Source: Aradus depressus
Lineage: Eukaryota; Arthropoda; Insecta; Hemiptera; Aradidae
Assembly: GCA_963662175.1 (NCBI GenBank)
Contig: OY759218.1
Span: forward strand, 16,954,480 to 17,018,479
Direction: 5' to 3'
Length of the DNA stretch: 64,000 nucleotides
Shown here: in pieces, positions 11,881 to 21,960 of the stretch
How positions within the stretch are numbered: position 1 is the stretch's first letter
Layout of the letters: the number at the start of each line of letters is the position of its first letter
The notes under the pieces: generated by a model
Database searches by the model: none
What the model was told of the DNA's origin: nothing
What the model saw: the letters and a program-made list of their open reading frames with translations, nothing else
Made by a program: the position numbers and the translations under genes

Positions 11881-12402
11881 TATTCTATTCATACTTTTCG
11901 TAGAATTAGTGAAAATGGCGATTTTTCAGAAACAATGTATTTTTTTTATTTTTTCTCTTTCAGGCTAGTATTTTGTTGACCTCTGTGCCCTGATTTACTC
12001 GGGCAACTTCGGGTAACGCAGCTAGTTTATAAGTCTCCCGTTAATTTGAGTTAGATGGGCCCTACCAGTGTATAGTTGGCAATTACCCCCTCCCTTCTGC
12101 CGTTATGCCGCCTCTAGGGACTTCACCCTTGGCGTCTAGCGCCCCTCCCCCACTGCACATCACCGGGCCCAATTAGAAAATAAATATAATTAGCTCTGTC
12201 ATACATTAAATTATATTTTAATTTAATTCAATGGCGTAACATTACATTTTGGTTCTCTCCCCCGCAAAATTTTTTTTTTGGTGCACCTTGGCAATCAAAT
12301 TATAAAATTTAAGAATTAAGAAATCTTTTGTTTTCGAAACATACTAAAAATCACTTAAAAAATAAATAATGGCTTAGCAGATATCTTTCTGTGTCTGTGA
12401 AC
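11881..12402. other. Mixed debris including a CTAGCTGCGTTACCCG repeat end
   Basis: At about 12009-12028 the sequence CGGGTAACGCAGCTAGT is the reverse complement of the motif at 34837-34854, so both mark the end of the same unidentified interspersed repeat. 12050-12170 is GC-rich and unassigned. 12385-12402 (TTTCTGTGTCTGTGAAC) is family A sequence cut off by the hAT insertion that follows. Confidence 0.5.
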
Positions 12403-12942
12403 CAGAGATGGGCATAATCATAATCAATGATTAAGATTACGAGTACGATTATAATTTAAAAAATCGGGTGATTACTTGATTACACGATTGTAATCGTAAT
12501 CACGGCCATGATTATTATTGTAATCGAGTAATCATGTAATCGTAATCATGGAACCATAATCACAATGTACACATAATTACACAGCGCAAATCATCACCTT
12601 CGATTTCCTTTCATTCTAAATTGTTTTATTTTTTACACTAATAAGTAATTTTTTTAAAGTCTATTACGTAACCAAAGTGCTATTACCATTTTTTTAAATT
12701 CGGTACCCATGAAAACCCCCCGATTACAATAATTGTGATTACATGATTACTTGATTATGATTGTATGATTACAAGATTGCAATAGTAATCACGATTTCCG
12801 ATTACGATTATAATCATGTAATCATGTTTCATTTTAGCTAGAATCACAGTGCGATAGTATCAAGTATAAAATAGCAATGATGATTAAGTTTTATTTTCTC
12901 TGGTAATCATGTAATCATGGATTACGATTATGCCCATCTCTG
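12403..12942. mobile_element. hAT-type MITE with 8-bp target duplication CTGTGAAC
   Basis: The 540-bp element begins CAGAGATGGGCATAATC and ends GATTATGCCCATCTCTG, an inverted pair of about 30 bp with few mismatches. It is bracketed by perfect 8-bp direct repeats CTGTGAAC at 12395-12402 and 12943-12950. Eight-base target duplications and CAGNGATGGGCA-like ends are typical of hAT transposons. The subterminal parts are filled with alternating GATTAC/GTAATC words that can fold on themselves. No transposase is present, so it is non-autonomous. It inserted into a family A copy, whose sequence resumes at 12943. Confidence 0.93.
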
Positions 12943-13225
12943 CTGTGAACACGATAGAACGAATATATCTTCACAAAATTTTCTATGTGAATCCAGAACC
13001 CTCTTATGACGACACCTATGGTTTTTCAGACAATTCGACCAAAGGGGAAGGAGGGGGGGTTAGGGGGAAGCTCAACATAAAAACTCTAATAACTGCCGAT
13101 CTAATGAATTTATTGACATAAAATTTAGTGTGAGGATTTAGGAGCCCCAGTGTTAGTCAAACGTTAATTGATTCATTCGTTCTAGGGAAGTACATTGCTG
13201 TTGATTCATCGACGTCTTTTTCATT
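12943..13225 (-). repeat. Family A copy (minus), interrupted by the hAT MITE
   Basis: It runs from CTGTGAACACGATAGAACGA through CCAGAACCCTCTTATGACGA, GGGGAAGGAGG and CTCTAATAACTGCCGAT to GGGAAGTACATTGCTG and TGATTCATCGACG. This is the 5' half of the element read backwards. Its missing part lies left of the hAT insertion only as 12385-12402. Confidence 0.88.
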
Positions 13226-13654
13226 TAATTTTATTACTTACTTTTTATTTTAGTGATGATATTGTTATGATAGAACAGGTATGTACAAATTATAATTATA
13301 CCCCCCGAAAGTAAATTCTGCCTACGTTCTTGCACGGATCTCATTGTTGCTTACTGCAAACTGCTCTGAACTTAAGTTACCCGGGTACTAATATTTTCAC
13401 CTCCTATGTTTCCTTGCAACATCTGAACACCAGACTTAGAAAGTTAAAACCATCTTTACTTTTTTTCTTTTTTTTTTCCATATGTCTCCCCCTGGCTTTC
13501 TGCCTGTGTAAAAATAAGCTAAGCCACGTTCACTTAAGATTTTTTAGATAACACCAGGAGATGTTATTAGTCTGAAACAAAAAAAAATATATACATATAT
13601 ATATATATATACATATATGTATATACATGAGTAGCTGCATGAAATTTTCCCATA
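13226..13654. other. AT-rich spacer with AT/TATG microsatellite
   Basis: It holds (AT)n with interruptions at 13588-13627. An open frame at 13330-13551 is unrecognised. No gene is called. Confidence 0.4.
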
Positions 13655-13895
13655 GAGCTGTTAGTTATTTGTCTCATGCCCAGGCTTCAACTACGAGGTC
13701 ACATTGCCTACTACGAGAGCGCTTGGACATGTGCCCGAATTTAAAGTTGGTGTCCCAAATGTTGCCTACTCAGGTTTTGAAACCTAGGCTAGGGGTCATT
13801 TCATTACATAGCTTAGCGTCCCATCCGAAGGACGGCGTGCTCTAGGTTTTTTACCAACCAGATAAGAAACCTAAGAGTCTCGGCATGGTTTTCAA
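13655..13895 (-). mobile_element. SINE-1 copy (minus), 5' end lost
   Basis: In reverse it carries the SINE-1 body: CTCATGCCCAGGCTTCAACT, ACTACGAGAGCGCT, CATCCGAAGGACGGCGTGCT. The tRNA-like head (A and B boxes) is missing: family A sequence begins at about 13896. Confidence 0.8.
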
Positions 13896-14352
13896 CTTCC
13901 CTTCGGCCGATATCGCTGAAACTTGACAGGTTATGTCCTGATTGGGTTTTGACTTCAAATATGAAATTTCATATAGATACATTCATTAGATCGGCAGTTA
14001 TTGAGTTTTTTAGTTATTCATTAAAACGGCAGTTATTAGAGTTTTTGAGTTATGCCTTTCCCCTAATGCCCCTTCCCTTTGTCGATTTGACTGTAAATCA
14101 ATGTGTCGTCGTTAGAGGGTTCTGGATTCACATATAAAATTTCGTGTTGATGCATTCATTCTATCGGAAGTTATCGTGTTATACACATACACATTCAGGC
14201 AACATTTGTATTTTTTCATATTTGTAATCTAGGAGTGGAGGATAATAATATGAAATAGGAGGAGAATAATATGAAATTCCATTGAAAACTCCGCTACGAA
14301 TTTTTGACCTATTACATAAGTTCCTGTATACTTCGTAAAGATGGGGAAATAA
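13896..14352 (+). repeat. Family A copy (plus)
   Basis: Two modules are present (CATTAGATCGGCAGTTATTG at about 13984, then AAACGGCAGTTATTAGAG at about 14023), then GGGTTCTGGATTCACATATA and TCTATCGGAAGTTATCGTG. The 3' part is AAATTCCATTGAAAACTCCG, then ACTTCGTAAAGATGGGGAAA at 14330-14349. Orientation switches locally near 14240. Confidence 0.82.
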
Positions 14353-14608
14353 AGAAATACACGATTTTTCGAGTACGGGAATAAAGAATTCCCGAATGTT
14401 GAAGGATTACTGTATGTTATTTCCCCCAGTATTGGCCGCCCTCCGGAAAGTCTGTTCTCTTGGGAGCGGGGTGTGAATGGAATATCCTTGTCTACTATCT
14501 TACCTGTCGTCATGCGAATAAGCTCGTGACAGGCTTGGAACGCACGCAAAAGAGTACTTGTATCGTTCTATTATTATTTCCCTCTAGTCGCCTTTCATTG
14601 TTACATTA
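14353..14608. other. Unassigned
   Basis: A minus open frame (14229-14549) overlaps the end of the family A copy and is not recognised. Nothing else is visible. Confidence 0.4.
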
Positions 14609-15317
14609 GTACACTCGCGCAGCACTCAGTACTGCATGCTTAACTATTTAGTTTTTTAGCAGTTTTGCACACCATACAACTCCAAAAAGTTATTATTAGG
14701 CGTACTGGATGCATAACAATGTTTTTAAAACTTTATTGAAAAAAAAAATACAAAATTGTTTAAAAAAACGTAACAAAAATTGAACCTTTTATGTTTAAGA
14801 ATTACATATATTGAAGTAAAGAAAAACATCTTTATAATGAAAACAAAATTGAATCGAATTGAAAGTTGAAGTTTATTTTTATTATAAATTAGTCGTAGGT
14901 ACAAGGAAAAAACTAAAAAATTAATAATTAATTATTTTTTTAGTTTTTTAAAATAATTATTATTAATTAACAGCTAATTATTATTATTTAATAATAAATT
15001 AGTAGTTCATGAAAAAAATAAATAACTACAACATAAAAATATACTTAGTTATAAAGAAAACAAATACGAAATAAAATATAAAAAAAAAAACCTTACATTT
15101 TAATACACAGGCACGGTATACAGTGCCGCAATTGTTGTCCCTTCCACTTTGACCTATTGTTACCGACTGATAAAATATCAGATCAATGCGCTACTTGTGT
15201 TCATTCATAGACATGTCATTGAAGAATAGAAATGGGGATTAGCTTGTTATTAAACATAGGGACCGCGAAAATACAAATTTAGTAAATTTGCGGCACGGTG
15301 TGCCGCGGCGAGTGTAC
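14609..15317. mobile_element. TA-flanked MITE, ends GTACACTCGC/GCGAGTGTAC
   Basis: A 709-bp AT-rich segment begins GTACACTCGCGCAGCAC and ends GTGCCGCGGCGAGTGTAC. TA dinucleotides lie immediately outside both ends (14607-14608 and 15318-15319), as for Tc1/mariner-class insertions. The inverted ends are short (10-13 bp), so the call is tentative. Inside, 15108-15128 holds a second GCACGGTATACAGTGCCGC palindrome related to the right end. Confidence 0.65.
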
Positions 15318-15410
15318 TAAAGGGATATACTTTCCAGAACATCAAGAATCTAAGAAAAAAAACAGGAAAAACCAGCGCATCCCTTATCTTCACATATTTG
15401 CTCTGTGAAA

Positions 15411-15936
15411 AAGTCGTCGGTGCATCGCCGGCAATGTACTTCCCCAGAAGGTATTAATCAATTAAGCTAGCAATAAAAGCTTCCCCTTCAAATCGACCGT
15501 TTGGTCTAAAATCAATAAGTGTCTTACATAGGGGCTTCTGACTCATACTAAATTTTGTGTTAACTCATTCATTACATCGGCAGTTATTAGGGTTTTTGAG
15601 TTGAGCCTCCTTCCTCTGATCCCCTTTCCCTTTGACCGATTTCGCTGAAAGTTAATAGGTGCAGCCCTTATGGAGTTTTGAATTTAAATCTAAAATTTCA
15701 TGTCGATACATTCAGTACAACGGCAGTTATTGTGGTTTTTGAGCCTCCCCTGATTCTCTCTTTCCTATGGGCCGATTCCTCTGAAAGTTATCGTGTTCAC
15801 TCACACAGATTCTTTTTTTTAATTTTTTTGAATCGGGGGGTTGGGAAACATGAAATTCCGTTGACAGCTCCTCATCAAATTTCTGATCGATTACATAACT
15901 TTCCCTATATTTTGTATAGTTGGGGAAGTAAAAAAG
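15411..15936 (+). repeat. Family A, the clearest full-length plus copy
   Basis: It starts GTCGTCGGTGCATCGCCGGC then AATGTACTTCCCCAG and ends TTTGTATAGTTGGGGAAGTA. In between, the module GATACATTC…CGGCAGTTATT occurs at about 15562 and 15702, about 140 bp apart. Each module is followed by TTTTTGAGTTGAGCC-like and pyrimidine-rich CCCTTTGACCGATT blocks. The terminal ACTTCCCCAG and GGGGAAGT form an inverted pair. No target duplication is obvious. No coding frame is conserved between copies. Confidence 0.9.
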
Positions 15937-16435
15937 AGACAGGTAACTTTTGAACCTGTTATTACTATATTGCCTGACTTTCTTCCTTGGGGGTCTACTT
16001 GTGACGTATTAATGATCCACACTACAGTGAGTAATCCTTTTTGTATTTATTTCCCAATTATACACTGTTAATGAGCCGGCCAGTACAAAAGAAAACTTGA
16101 CAAACAACAAATGTGAGGAGAAAACACACAATTGTCTTTCTATAGAATAGTTATAGCTAAGAAAATACGAGTAACTCGAGTCCAAAGGACACATCATTTC
16201 TTGTTTTAAAAAGTCAATTCACAATCAAACACTAAAATATTGAATCAAATAATCAATAAAAGCAACTATTTACATCTCACGAACTGTACACAAACATAAT
16301 TTATAAAAACAGTTGATTGACAGACCCTCACTCTCCAATCTCCTGTTTAATAGCTTGCTGAAGCCTAGAAGATTATTCTAAGCAATCTCATTGGTCAGAA
16401 TTAGAACGAACAGGAACTTCTGTAAATAATAACTT
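15937..16435. other. No gene recognised
   Basis: AT-rich unique DNA. The minus open frame at 16009-16197 has no family resemblance. Confidence 0.45.
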
Positions 16436-16782
16436 ATAGGTTAGGTTTAGGTTTGGTTTTATGACTCGTGCCCGGGCTTTAACTACGAGGTCATATCGCC
16501 TACTACCAGAGCGCTCTTTCTTCACTCTGGTGGACATGAGCCCGACTCTACTATGGGAGCCCTAAATTTTGCCTACCCTAAATTTTTATTCACCTAGGGT
16601 CTTTAACGAGTACCTGACATCGTACAGGCTCGGGACCATCGTTTAACGTCCCATCCGAAGGACGGCATGCTTAAGTTTATTTTACCTTCCAGATTCAATA
16701 AACTAAGGGCCTCGGTCGGGATTCGAACCCACGTTCTTGAGCTCAGAAGACAAGCACGCATACCACTGAGCTACCGGCGCCC
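16436..16782 (-). mobile_element. SINE-1, near full-length (minus)
   Basis: Read in reverse: head GGGCGCCGGTAGCTCAGTGG with an A box at about 16760-16780, B box GGGTTCGAATCCCGACC at about 16712-16728, body with GACGTTAAACGATGGTCCCG, and a 3' tail of AAACCAAACCTAAACCTAAC. The head is tRNA-like and the tail is a degenerate CCTAA repeat. Confidence 0.9.
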
Positions 16783-17214
16783 TCTTTTTCTTTATATTTT
16801 ATAATAATAAATGTATCGACACAAAATTCAGTTCGAACAGTTACTTATATAAAACTATCTGTTTAGATGTATAAAAACATTATAGTAACTTAAAACTACC
16901 TACTTTTATATACAAAACTCAAAACATACAGATTTAAAATCCAAGATCAATAATGAGTATACCCACCATGCTTTTACAGGTCTCTCCCCCTCCCCCTTCT
17001 CAAAATCCTTCATTACTTATAAAACTGGGTATATGAGTTGGCGTCAGCGGTTTTCGTGATTCTGAGAGTGACTTTCTTATACCCAAAAACCCTAGTATGA
17101 AATAACATTGAGAAGGGGGGGAAGTGTATAAGAAAGTACTATTATGGTTACATCACACATATTTTATTTATTTTTATTCTATTTAATCACAAACTACCAA
17201 TTATAAAAATATAC
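16783..17214. other. Unique AT-rich DNA
   Basis: No gene is seen. 17030-17160 contains GTGACTTTCTTATACCCA, related to the border of family C at about 10362-10380, so it may be the edge of a larger repeat. Confidence 0.45.
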
Positions 17215-17850
17215 TTTACAATTCGCTGCTATGCGATACAATTTAAACATTACTTTGAAATATTTCCTACAGACATTTATTTTACATTATTTGGGGCACG
17301 ATAACTTTGGTCTTATTCGTCCTATCTCAAATCCGAATGGAAATTCAATAAGAAACATTTTGAGTAGGGATCAATTTTTCGATAGAACTAACCCTTTTCG
17401 CGTAAATCAAGGAAACGTGTAAAAAAATGGGTTTCAAATCGACATTTTAGGGCGGTTTTTGGCATGTACATATCTCACAGAGTGACCTTTGAAAAAAATG
17501 TAATTTATATAAAATGTGCCTTTTAGGTTTCTGTACAACTTTTATTCAAAAAGATTTTTTATTAGGTCATAAATATAGGCGGTATTTTGTAAAATATACT
17601 TAAGCCCTGAAGTAAAGTGGCCTGAATTCATCATCAACATCTAATCAGATCTAAGTTAGCACATGGGACATCTTCATTCCAAATGTCAACTTCTTAGCTG
17701 CAACATTTCCGAGTTACGAGCGTTCACTATGTTCCTGTCATATAGGCACAGATATCGCGAAAATTGTCAAAACGTGTTCAAAGGACCTTGAAAAGTGAAA
17801 ATCTGTTGAAAATTCGATTTCGGATTTTTGCACGATTATAATAATTCGTT
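17215..17850 (+). repeat. Repeat family C, copy 2
   Basis: It is collinear with 9108-9715: GCTATGCGATACAATTTAAA, CCTATCTCAAATCCGA, AATGGGTTTCAAATCG, TATAAAATGTGCCTTTTAGG, TTATTAGGTCATAAATATAG, GATCTAAGTTAGCACATG, TTTTTGCACGATTATAAT. It is slightly longer than copy 1 through an 80-bp segment near 17350-17420. The SINE-1 copy starts directly at its right end. Confidence 0.86.
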
Positions 17851-18141
17851 AGTTAGTTATTGTGACTCATGCCCGGGCTTTAACTACGAGGACATATCTG
17901 GAGGACACGAGTCCGATTTTACGGTGGGCGTCCTAAATTTTACCAACCCAGGTTTATTCATTTAGGGTAAGGTGTACCTGTCATTGTACAGGCTCGGGCC
18001 GAACGCTTAACGTCCCATTCGAAGGACGGTGTGCTCAGGGTTTTTCCACCTTCCAGATAAAAAATCTAAGGGCCTCGGCTGCGTTTCGAACCCGCGATCT
18101 TGATTTCAGTAGAAAACACGCAAAGAGCTATCGGTGCCCTC
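17846..18141 (-). mobile_element. SINE-1 copy (minus)
   Basis: It has the tail AGTTAGTTATTGTGACTCAT, body CATTCGAAGGACGGTGTGCT, B-box complement GTTTCGAACCCGC at about 18084, and A-box complement GAGCTATCGGTGCCCT at 18126-18141. The middle of the body lacks the segment between the two GGACA motifs. Confidence 0.85.
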
Positions 18142-18737
18142 ACAAATACTTCGAAAGTAAGTTCTTAAACATTATTCAAGCAACCAGAAGCTATAAATAT
18201 GGCTTACTCATTATGTTTTTATGAAACCTAAGGCTACATTTTGTGGTTAACCTTGACCACAAAAAAAGCCCATACGAAAAGGCACTATTTTTGTACAGTT
18301 TTTTTTTTTTTTTTTTCTGTCAGATGAAGAGGTTGCCTACGTGGGAAGAGTTCTTTGTTGAGGCTTCGATAGGTTGACATGTAAGACGTATGAGCGCTCA
18401 CAGTGAAATGTCCTGCCACCGTTATGTCTTTTGTATCGTCCCCAACATTCCCCGATGTTACAGGGACACTTTTCTAAGATGGAACTCATTGCTACCATTA
18501 TTTCCAACAGTTTATGGATCATTACGCTATAATGAACTACGGATAATAATGGTAAAGTGGTACTCACGTAGGATCAATATGAGGCAGTCAGGTGGGACTT
18601 TAGTAGTGGTACATATACAGTTTGAATCGATATGTATATATATGATTATATGTTTCATATTTTCTCTGGTGCACCAAATTAATAAAATAACTAGGTGCAC
18701 CAAAGTAAAATGGTACTGAACAAACTGAAAAAGAACC
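18142..18737. other. Unassigned DNA with a poly(T) run
   Basis: A T run lies at 18300-18316. 18320-18620 has overlapping open frames on both strands but none is recognised. Confidence 0.4.
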
Positions 18738-19097
18738 ATACTATGTACTTCCCCAGCGCGAAGTAATCAACCAAGTCTTCTCATTCCCTCTGAAACAAAT
18801 TTATCGATTTGGTTGAAAATAATGGGTGTCTTACTCCAGGGACTTCTGAATCATACTAAATTTCATGTTGATATTTGTTTCATCGACAATTATTTCTTGT
18901 CGTTGTCCAAATTTCATGTCGAGACGTCATTATAGAGGCAGCCATTACGGATTTTGAGTTCATCTCTCCTCTGGTTTCCTCTTTTCGCTTTATTCGATTC
19001 GATTGAAAATAGACATAGTCTTTCTAGACTTCTAGATCAACATATAAAATTTCATATAGATATATTCATTACATCGTCAGTTATTGTGGTTTTTGTT
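18738..19097 (+). repeat. Family A, 5' two-thirds (plus)
   Basis: It starts TATGTACTTCCCCAGCGCG and stops in the module at ACATCGTCAGTTATTGTGG, where a SINE-1 fragment is joined. It contains GGGACTTCTGAATCATACTA and CATTATAGAGGCAGCCATTA. Confidence 0.85.
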
Positions 19098-19165
19098 TTA
19101 TCTGGGAGGTAAAAAAAACCCTGAGCATGCCGTACTCGAGTTGGGCTCATGTCCACCAGAGCGGC
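19098..19165 (+). mobile_element. SINE-1 internal fragment
   Basis: ATCTGGGAGGTAAAAAAAAC, CCTGAGCATGCCGTACTCGA and GGGCTCATGTCCACCAGAG are body sections of SINE-1 with the middle deleted. Confidence 0.65.
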
Positions 19166-20023
19166 AGTCACAAAACAAAAAAACATTGACTTTTAAATTC
19201 ATCTTAAAAAAATTATTGACGCTATCAACGTGATTTTAGTACAGTGAATGAAAAAAAAAACCTGTTTTTACGAGCAGTTAACATTTTGAAGTGTCAACTT
19301 CAATAGTTTTTTTGATATTTGTTATGTTCTCTCATAAAATTATATATCTGTGTAAATATTTGTTGGATATTTTTGTAATAAATTATACATATTCTTAAAA
19401 AATCAGACGATTACTTACTAGTAATTATTTAAAATGTCTTTGCCTATTCCTTTTCAAAAAATTATTTCCCAAAAAATACCTAATTTTTCCAGGCCGCCCC
19501 TTTAAATGCTTCAAATAGCATACATGAAATATGTAGTCACATTATAATGGTATTGTTTTACCGTTTTCAGTTGAGGATATTAAAAGAGGAAAATTAAATA
19601 TCTCCACCACAAACCCCAATCCACGAGAGGTGTATTGAAAATATGTATGTAAGATATAATCTCACTAAAATTAGGGATAATGCAGGGAAATGGGAGGGAG
19701 TATGGAAAATCTTTATTTGAGGGGAAAAACAGTTAGGTGGAAGGGGAAAGGAAGTAGGGAGTATTTTCTGAAAGAAGTAAACCTAATCACTCGGAAGCCA
19801 ATGGCCTCGAGACCTCCTCAAACTTAATGCTAATCAAAATAAAATGATACTCCCTCCACTCTCCTCTACCGACCCCAACAGTAGTATCTTCTGTCTGAAC
19901 TTTTTAAAGAAAAACCTCTTTTGCATTGTGTAAGAAGATTTCTGAATTTATTTATAATATATTTATCACAGCTCTACAATTCGTCCATTTTGTTTTTGGT
20001 TTGTATAACCTAGCAATTATAGA
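19166..20023. other. AT-rich intron upstream of the first hth exon
   Basis: No repeat family or gene is recognised. The purine-rich piece 19680-19760 (GGAAATGGGAGGGAG) is the only compositional feature. Confidence 0.5.
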
Positions 20024-20232
20024 CGTTTCAGGAAGTACTCCCATCATCAGTATCTTTATTTGCTGTTCTTTATTTTAACATTTTTTCTTATATCAATCAA
20101 TTTCTTCTTATTGCAGGTTATAATTAATATAAATTCTGCAATAACAAGAAATTGATTTATATGAGAAAAATTGTTATAATAAAACAAAGCAAATAAACTG
20201 TAGACTCTGATGAAGGGAGTAATTCCTGAAAC
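20024..20232. repeat. Imperfect inverted repeat, arms about 92-98 nt
   Basis: The left arm runs from GTTTCAGGAAGTACTCCCAT to TTCTTATTGCAG (20115). The right arm runs from CTGCAATAACAAGAAATTGA (20135) to GAGTAATTCCTGAAAC (20232). The spacer is 19 nt. The arms pair along their whole length with scattered mismatches. The outer part of each arm holds the CTGATGA…CTGAAAC motif seen in LINE 3' ends elsewhere in this window. It lies 122 nt upstream of the hth exon, outside its polypyrimidine tract. Confidence 0.8.
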
Positions 20233-20354
20233 TGTGTAACTTATATTACCGTTAATATTATGTAGCTTATGCGTTTTTTTCTCCCCTTTTCCCCAAAACC
20301 TGCCATATTTTGCTAGAGGTTTAAATGTGTTTTTTTCTTTCTTTTTTGTTGCAG

Positions 20355-20405
20355 ATCCGACAAGAGAAACCCTACTATATGGCAGATCCAGAAGTGGACT
20401 CACTG
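20355..20405 (+). CDS. hth: homothorax exon, MEIS N-terminal domain (part 1 of 3 seen)
   Basis: This 51-nt exon encodes IRQEKPYYMADPEVDSL, a 17-residue piece of the Meis/Homothorax conserved N-terminal (HM) region. In the family, this domain binds the PBC partner Extradenticle/Pbx and drives its entry into the nucleus. The acceptor is a long T-rich tract ending GCAG at 20351-20354 and the donor is GTAAGT at 20406. The exon is phase 0 at both ends, so it can be skipped without a frameshift. It continues in frame into the exons at 23352 and 24513. The preceding residue in relatives is Gln (…KQ/IRQEK), which must come from an upstream exon that I could not find in the window. Identification rests on recognising the protein family; there is no plausible alternative among TALE genes except a Meis paralogue, and insects normally have one. 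Confidence 0.93.
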
Positions 20406-20429
20406 GTAAGTTGGATGAATAAACTTAGA

Positions 20430-20640
20430 CACGACACCACACTCTGGCACACTGCTCTACACTCTCGCGCACTACGGCACCCTCTAGCACACCAGACCTA
20501 GATGCTAGATCTAGCACATTATACCACACTGGCACACTATACTACACTCTGGCATACTATACCACAATCTGGCACACTGTTCTAAACTCTCAGGCATTAT
20601 ACCACTCTCTAGCATACCAGATCAGGCTTTGGCACACTTT
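20430..20640. repeat. Minisatellite rich in CTCTGGCACAC, left part
   Basis: Degenerate units of about 20-35 bp are built from CTCTGGCACACTATACCACA and CTCTAGCACACCAGA. The array begins in the hth intron 25 nt after the donor site. It resumes at 21755 on the far side of the LINE. Confidence 0.85.
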
Positions 20641-21749
20641 TTATTTTTTATTTTTGTGCGGAGGGAGGTGAAAAATTTAGTAATCTTTAATAAGCGAGCA
20701 TGTGACAAGATGAAGGTAGGCACTGGACAGTGTAAGAATCTCCCATGATTGAGCCTACTCAGTAAAAAACATCTCCCTGTACTCCTCCTGCCTCAATATC
20801 CCCGTGGAACCGGCATCACGCATTACTTCACGGGGGAGGCTCTAGCTGTCGCTTTTCCTCAAAGATAATTACGTATTACGTAATTCTACGTTTCTCTATC
20901 TCTCGGAGTTGTTTGCCACTGCTCCAGGCTAGCCTGCCTTTTTTCCTCTCAAATCCTGTCTTTTTCCTGCTTGATCGGTCGTGCATCGCAGATAAAGCCT
21001 CTGGCGCTCTTACGCAGTGATGTCGATCGGGGGCATTCCAGCTATGACGCACACAGCATCAACGGACCCTGTGCGAAATCCTGCCGTCACTCTTATTGCA
21101 GCTATCCATGAGCCGCCATCTTTCTTCGGTACGTTGCCACCTTAAGGGCATCTAACTAGATTGGAGCTCCGTAGAGCATTACTGAGGAGGTAACTGAAGC
21201 CAGCAACCGTCTCGCTACTTGTCTTGGTCCACCCGCGTTAGGCATTACCTGGGACAGTGCTGCATTGATGTTCGCGGCCTTTTGCTGGCTTGCTCGATGT
21301 GATACTTGAAGGTGCTCGTTATAAAGACTGTCTCCGTCTTATGCTTTTCCAGTTGTAGGCTACTGACTTCATCCACTCATGGATGAGTACCATGACATAC
21401 TCGAAGTCGCTATTTACTTCGTTTAGGGTCTAATCTGTTATGACGACTGCCACGTCATCTGCAAACGCCACTAGCTTAACATTCGCTGATAGCGGCAGTT
21501 CCACATGAATGGTCCGAGTACCGATCCCTGGGGACGCCGCCCATCACATTGTACTCTTACTGTCTTGTAGATTAGCACCCTGTTATGGAAGTAATTGGCG
21601 ACTATCTTCTTGAGGTAACGTGGCACGCTATGTCTCCCTAGTGCTTTCCAGATGCTGTCCCATCTGGCTGAATTAAAGGCATTCTTGATATCCAGTGTAG
21701 CTACCGCCTTTCCATCGTTTGTCAGAGATCGCTTCCTTAGCAATGTTTG
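20641..21749 (-). mobile_element. R1-type non-LTR retrotransposon, 5'-truncated and broken (minus)
   Basis: On the minus strand, an open stretch (21743-21471) reads ATLDIKNAFNSARWDSIW (RT motif A with its Asp) and PQGSVLGPFMWN (motif B). A deletion of some codons shifts the frame, then LPLSANVKLVAFADDVAVV follows with the catalytic FADD at 21454-21465. Downstream pieces read SVMLYGAPI and DAVCVIAGMPPIDIT, typical of R1-superfamily proteins. The A-rich tail on this strand lies at 20637-20656. The copy lacks its endonuclease and N-terminal RT and has several stops. Confidence 0.9.
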
Positions 21750-21754
21750 TCACC

Positions 21755-21960
21755 GAATACACCCCTCTCTAGCAACCCAGACCAGCCTCTGGCACACCAC
21801 ACCCCATCCTACGGCACACAGATAGTAAACAGATCTGCCGAACATTGCCCCCAACATCAACAAACACATTCTCTCTCCCCACCCACTCAACACAATCTAA
21901 ACAGTTGCCACCACCAACCGCCAGTATACACTATTTTAAACCACATCTAAACTTTTATTT
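21755..21960. repeat. Minisatellite, right part after the LINE
   Basis: CCCTCTCTAGCAACCCAGAC, CCTCTGGCACACCACACC and CTACGGCACAC match the units at 20430-20640, so the LINE at 20641-21749 sits inside the array. Confidence 0.75.

Noticed and set aside
15411..15936. Family A as a Helitron (end hairpin CCGGTGATTCACCG)
   Set aside because: A hairpin is present, but there is no CTRR end after it, no 5' TC, and the two element ends carry an inverted CTTCCCCAG pair, which Helitrons lack.
16712..16782. tRNA gene on the minus strand (A and B boxes)
   Set aside because: The tRNA-like part is the head of SINE-1. It lacks a paired acceptor stem and is followed by the SINE body. The same holds for 4795-4860, 48750-48822 and 53600-53660.
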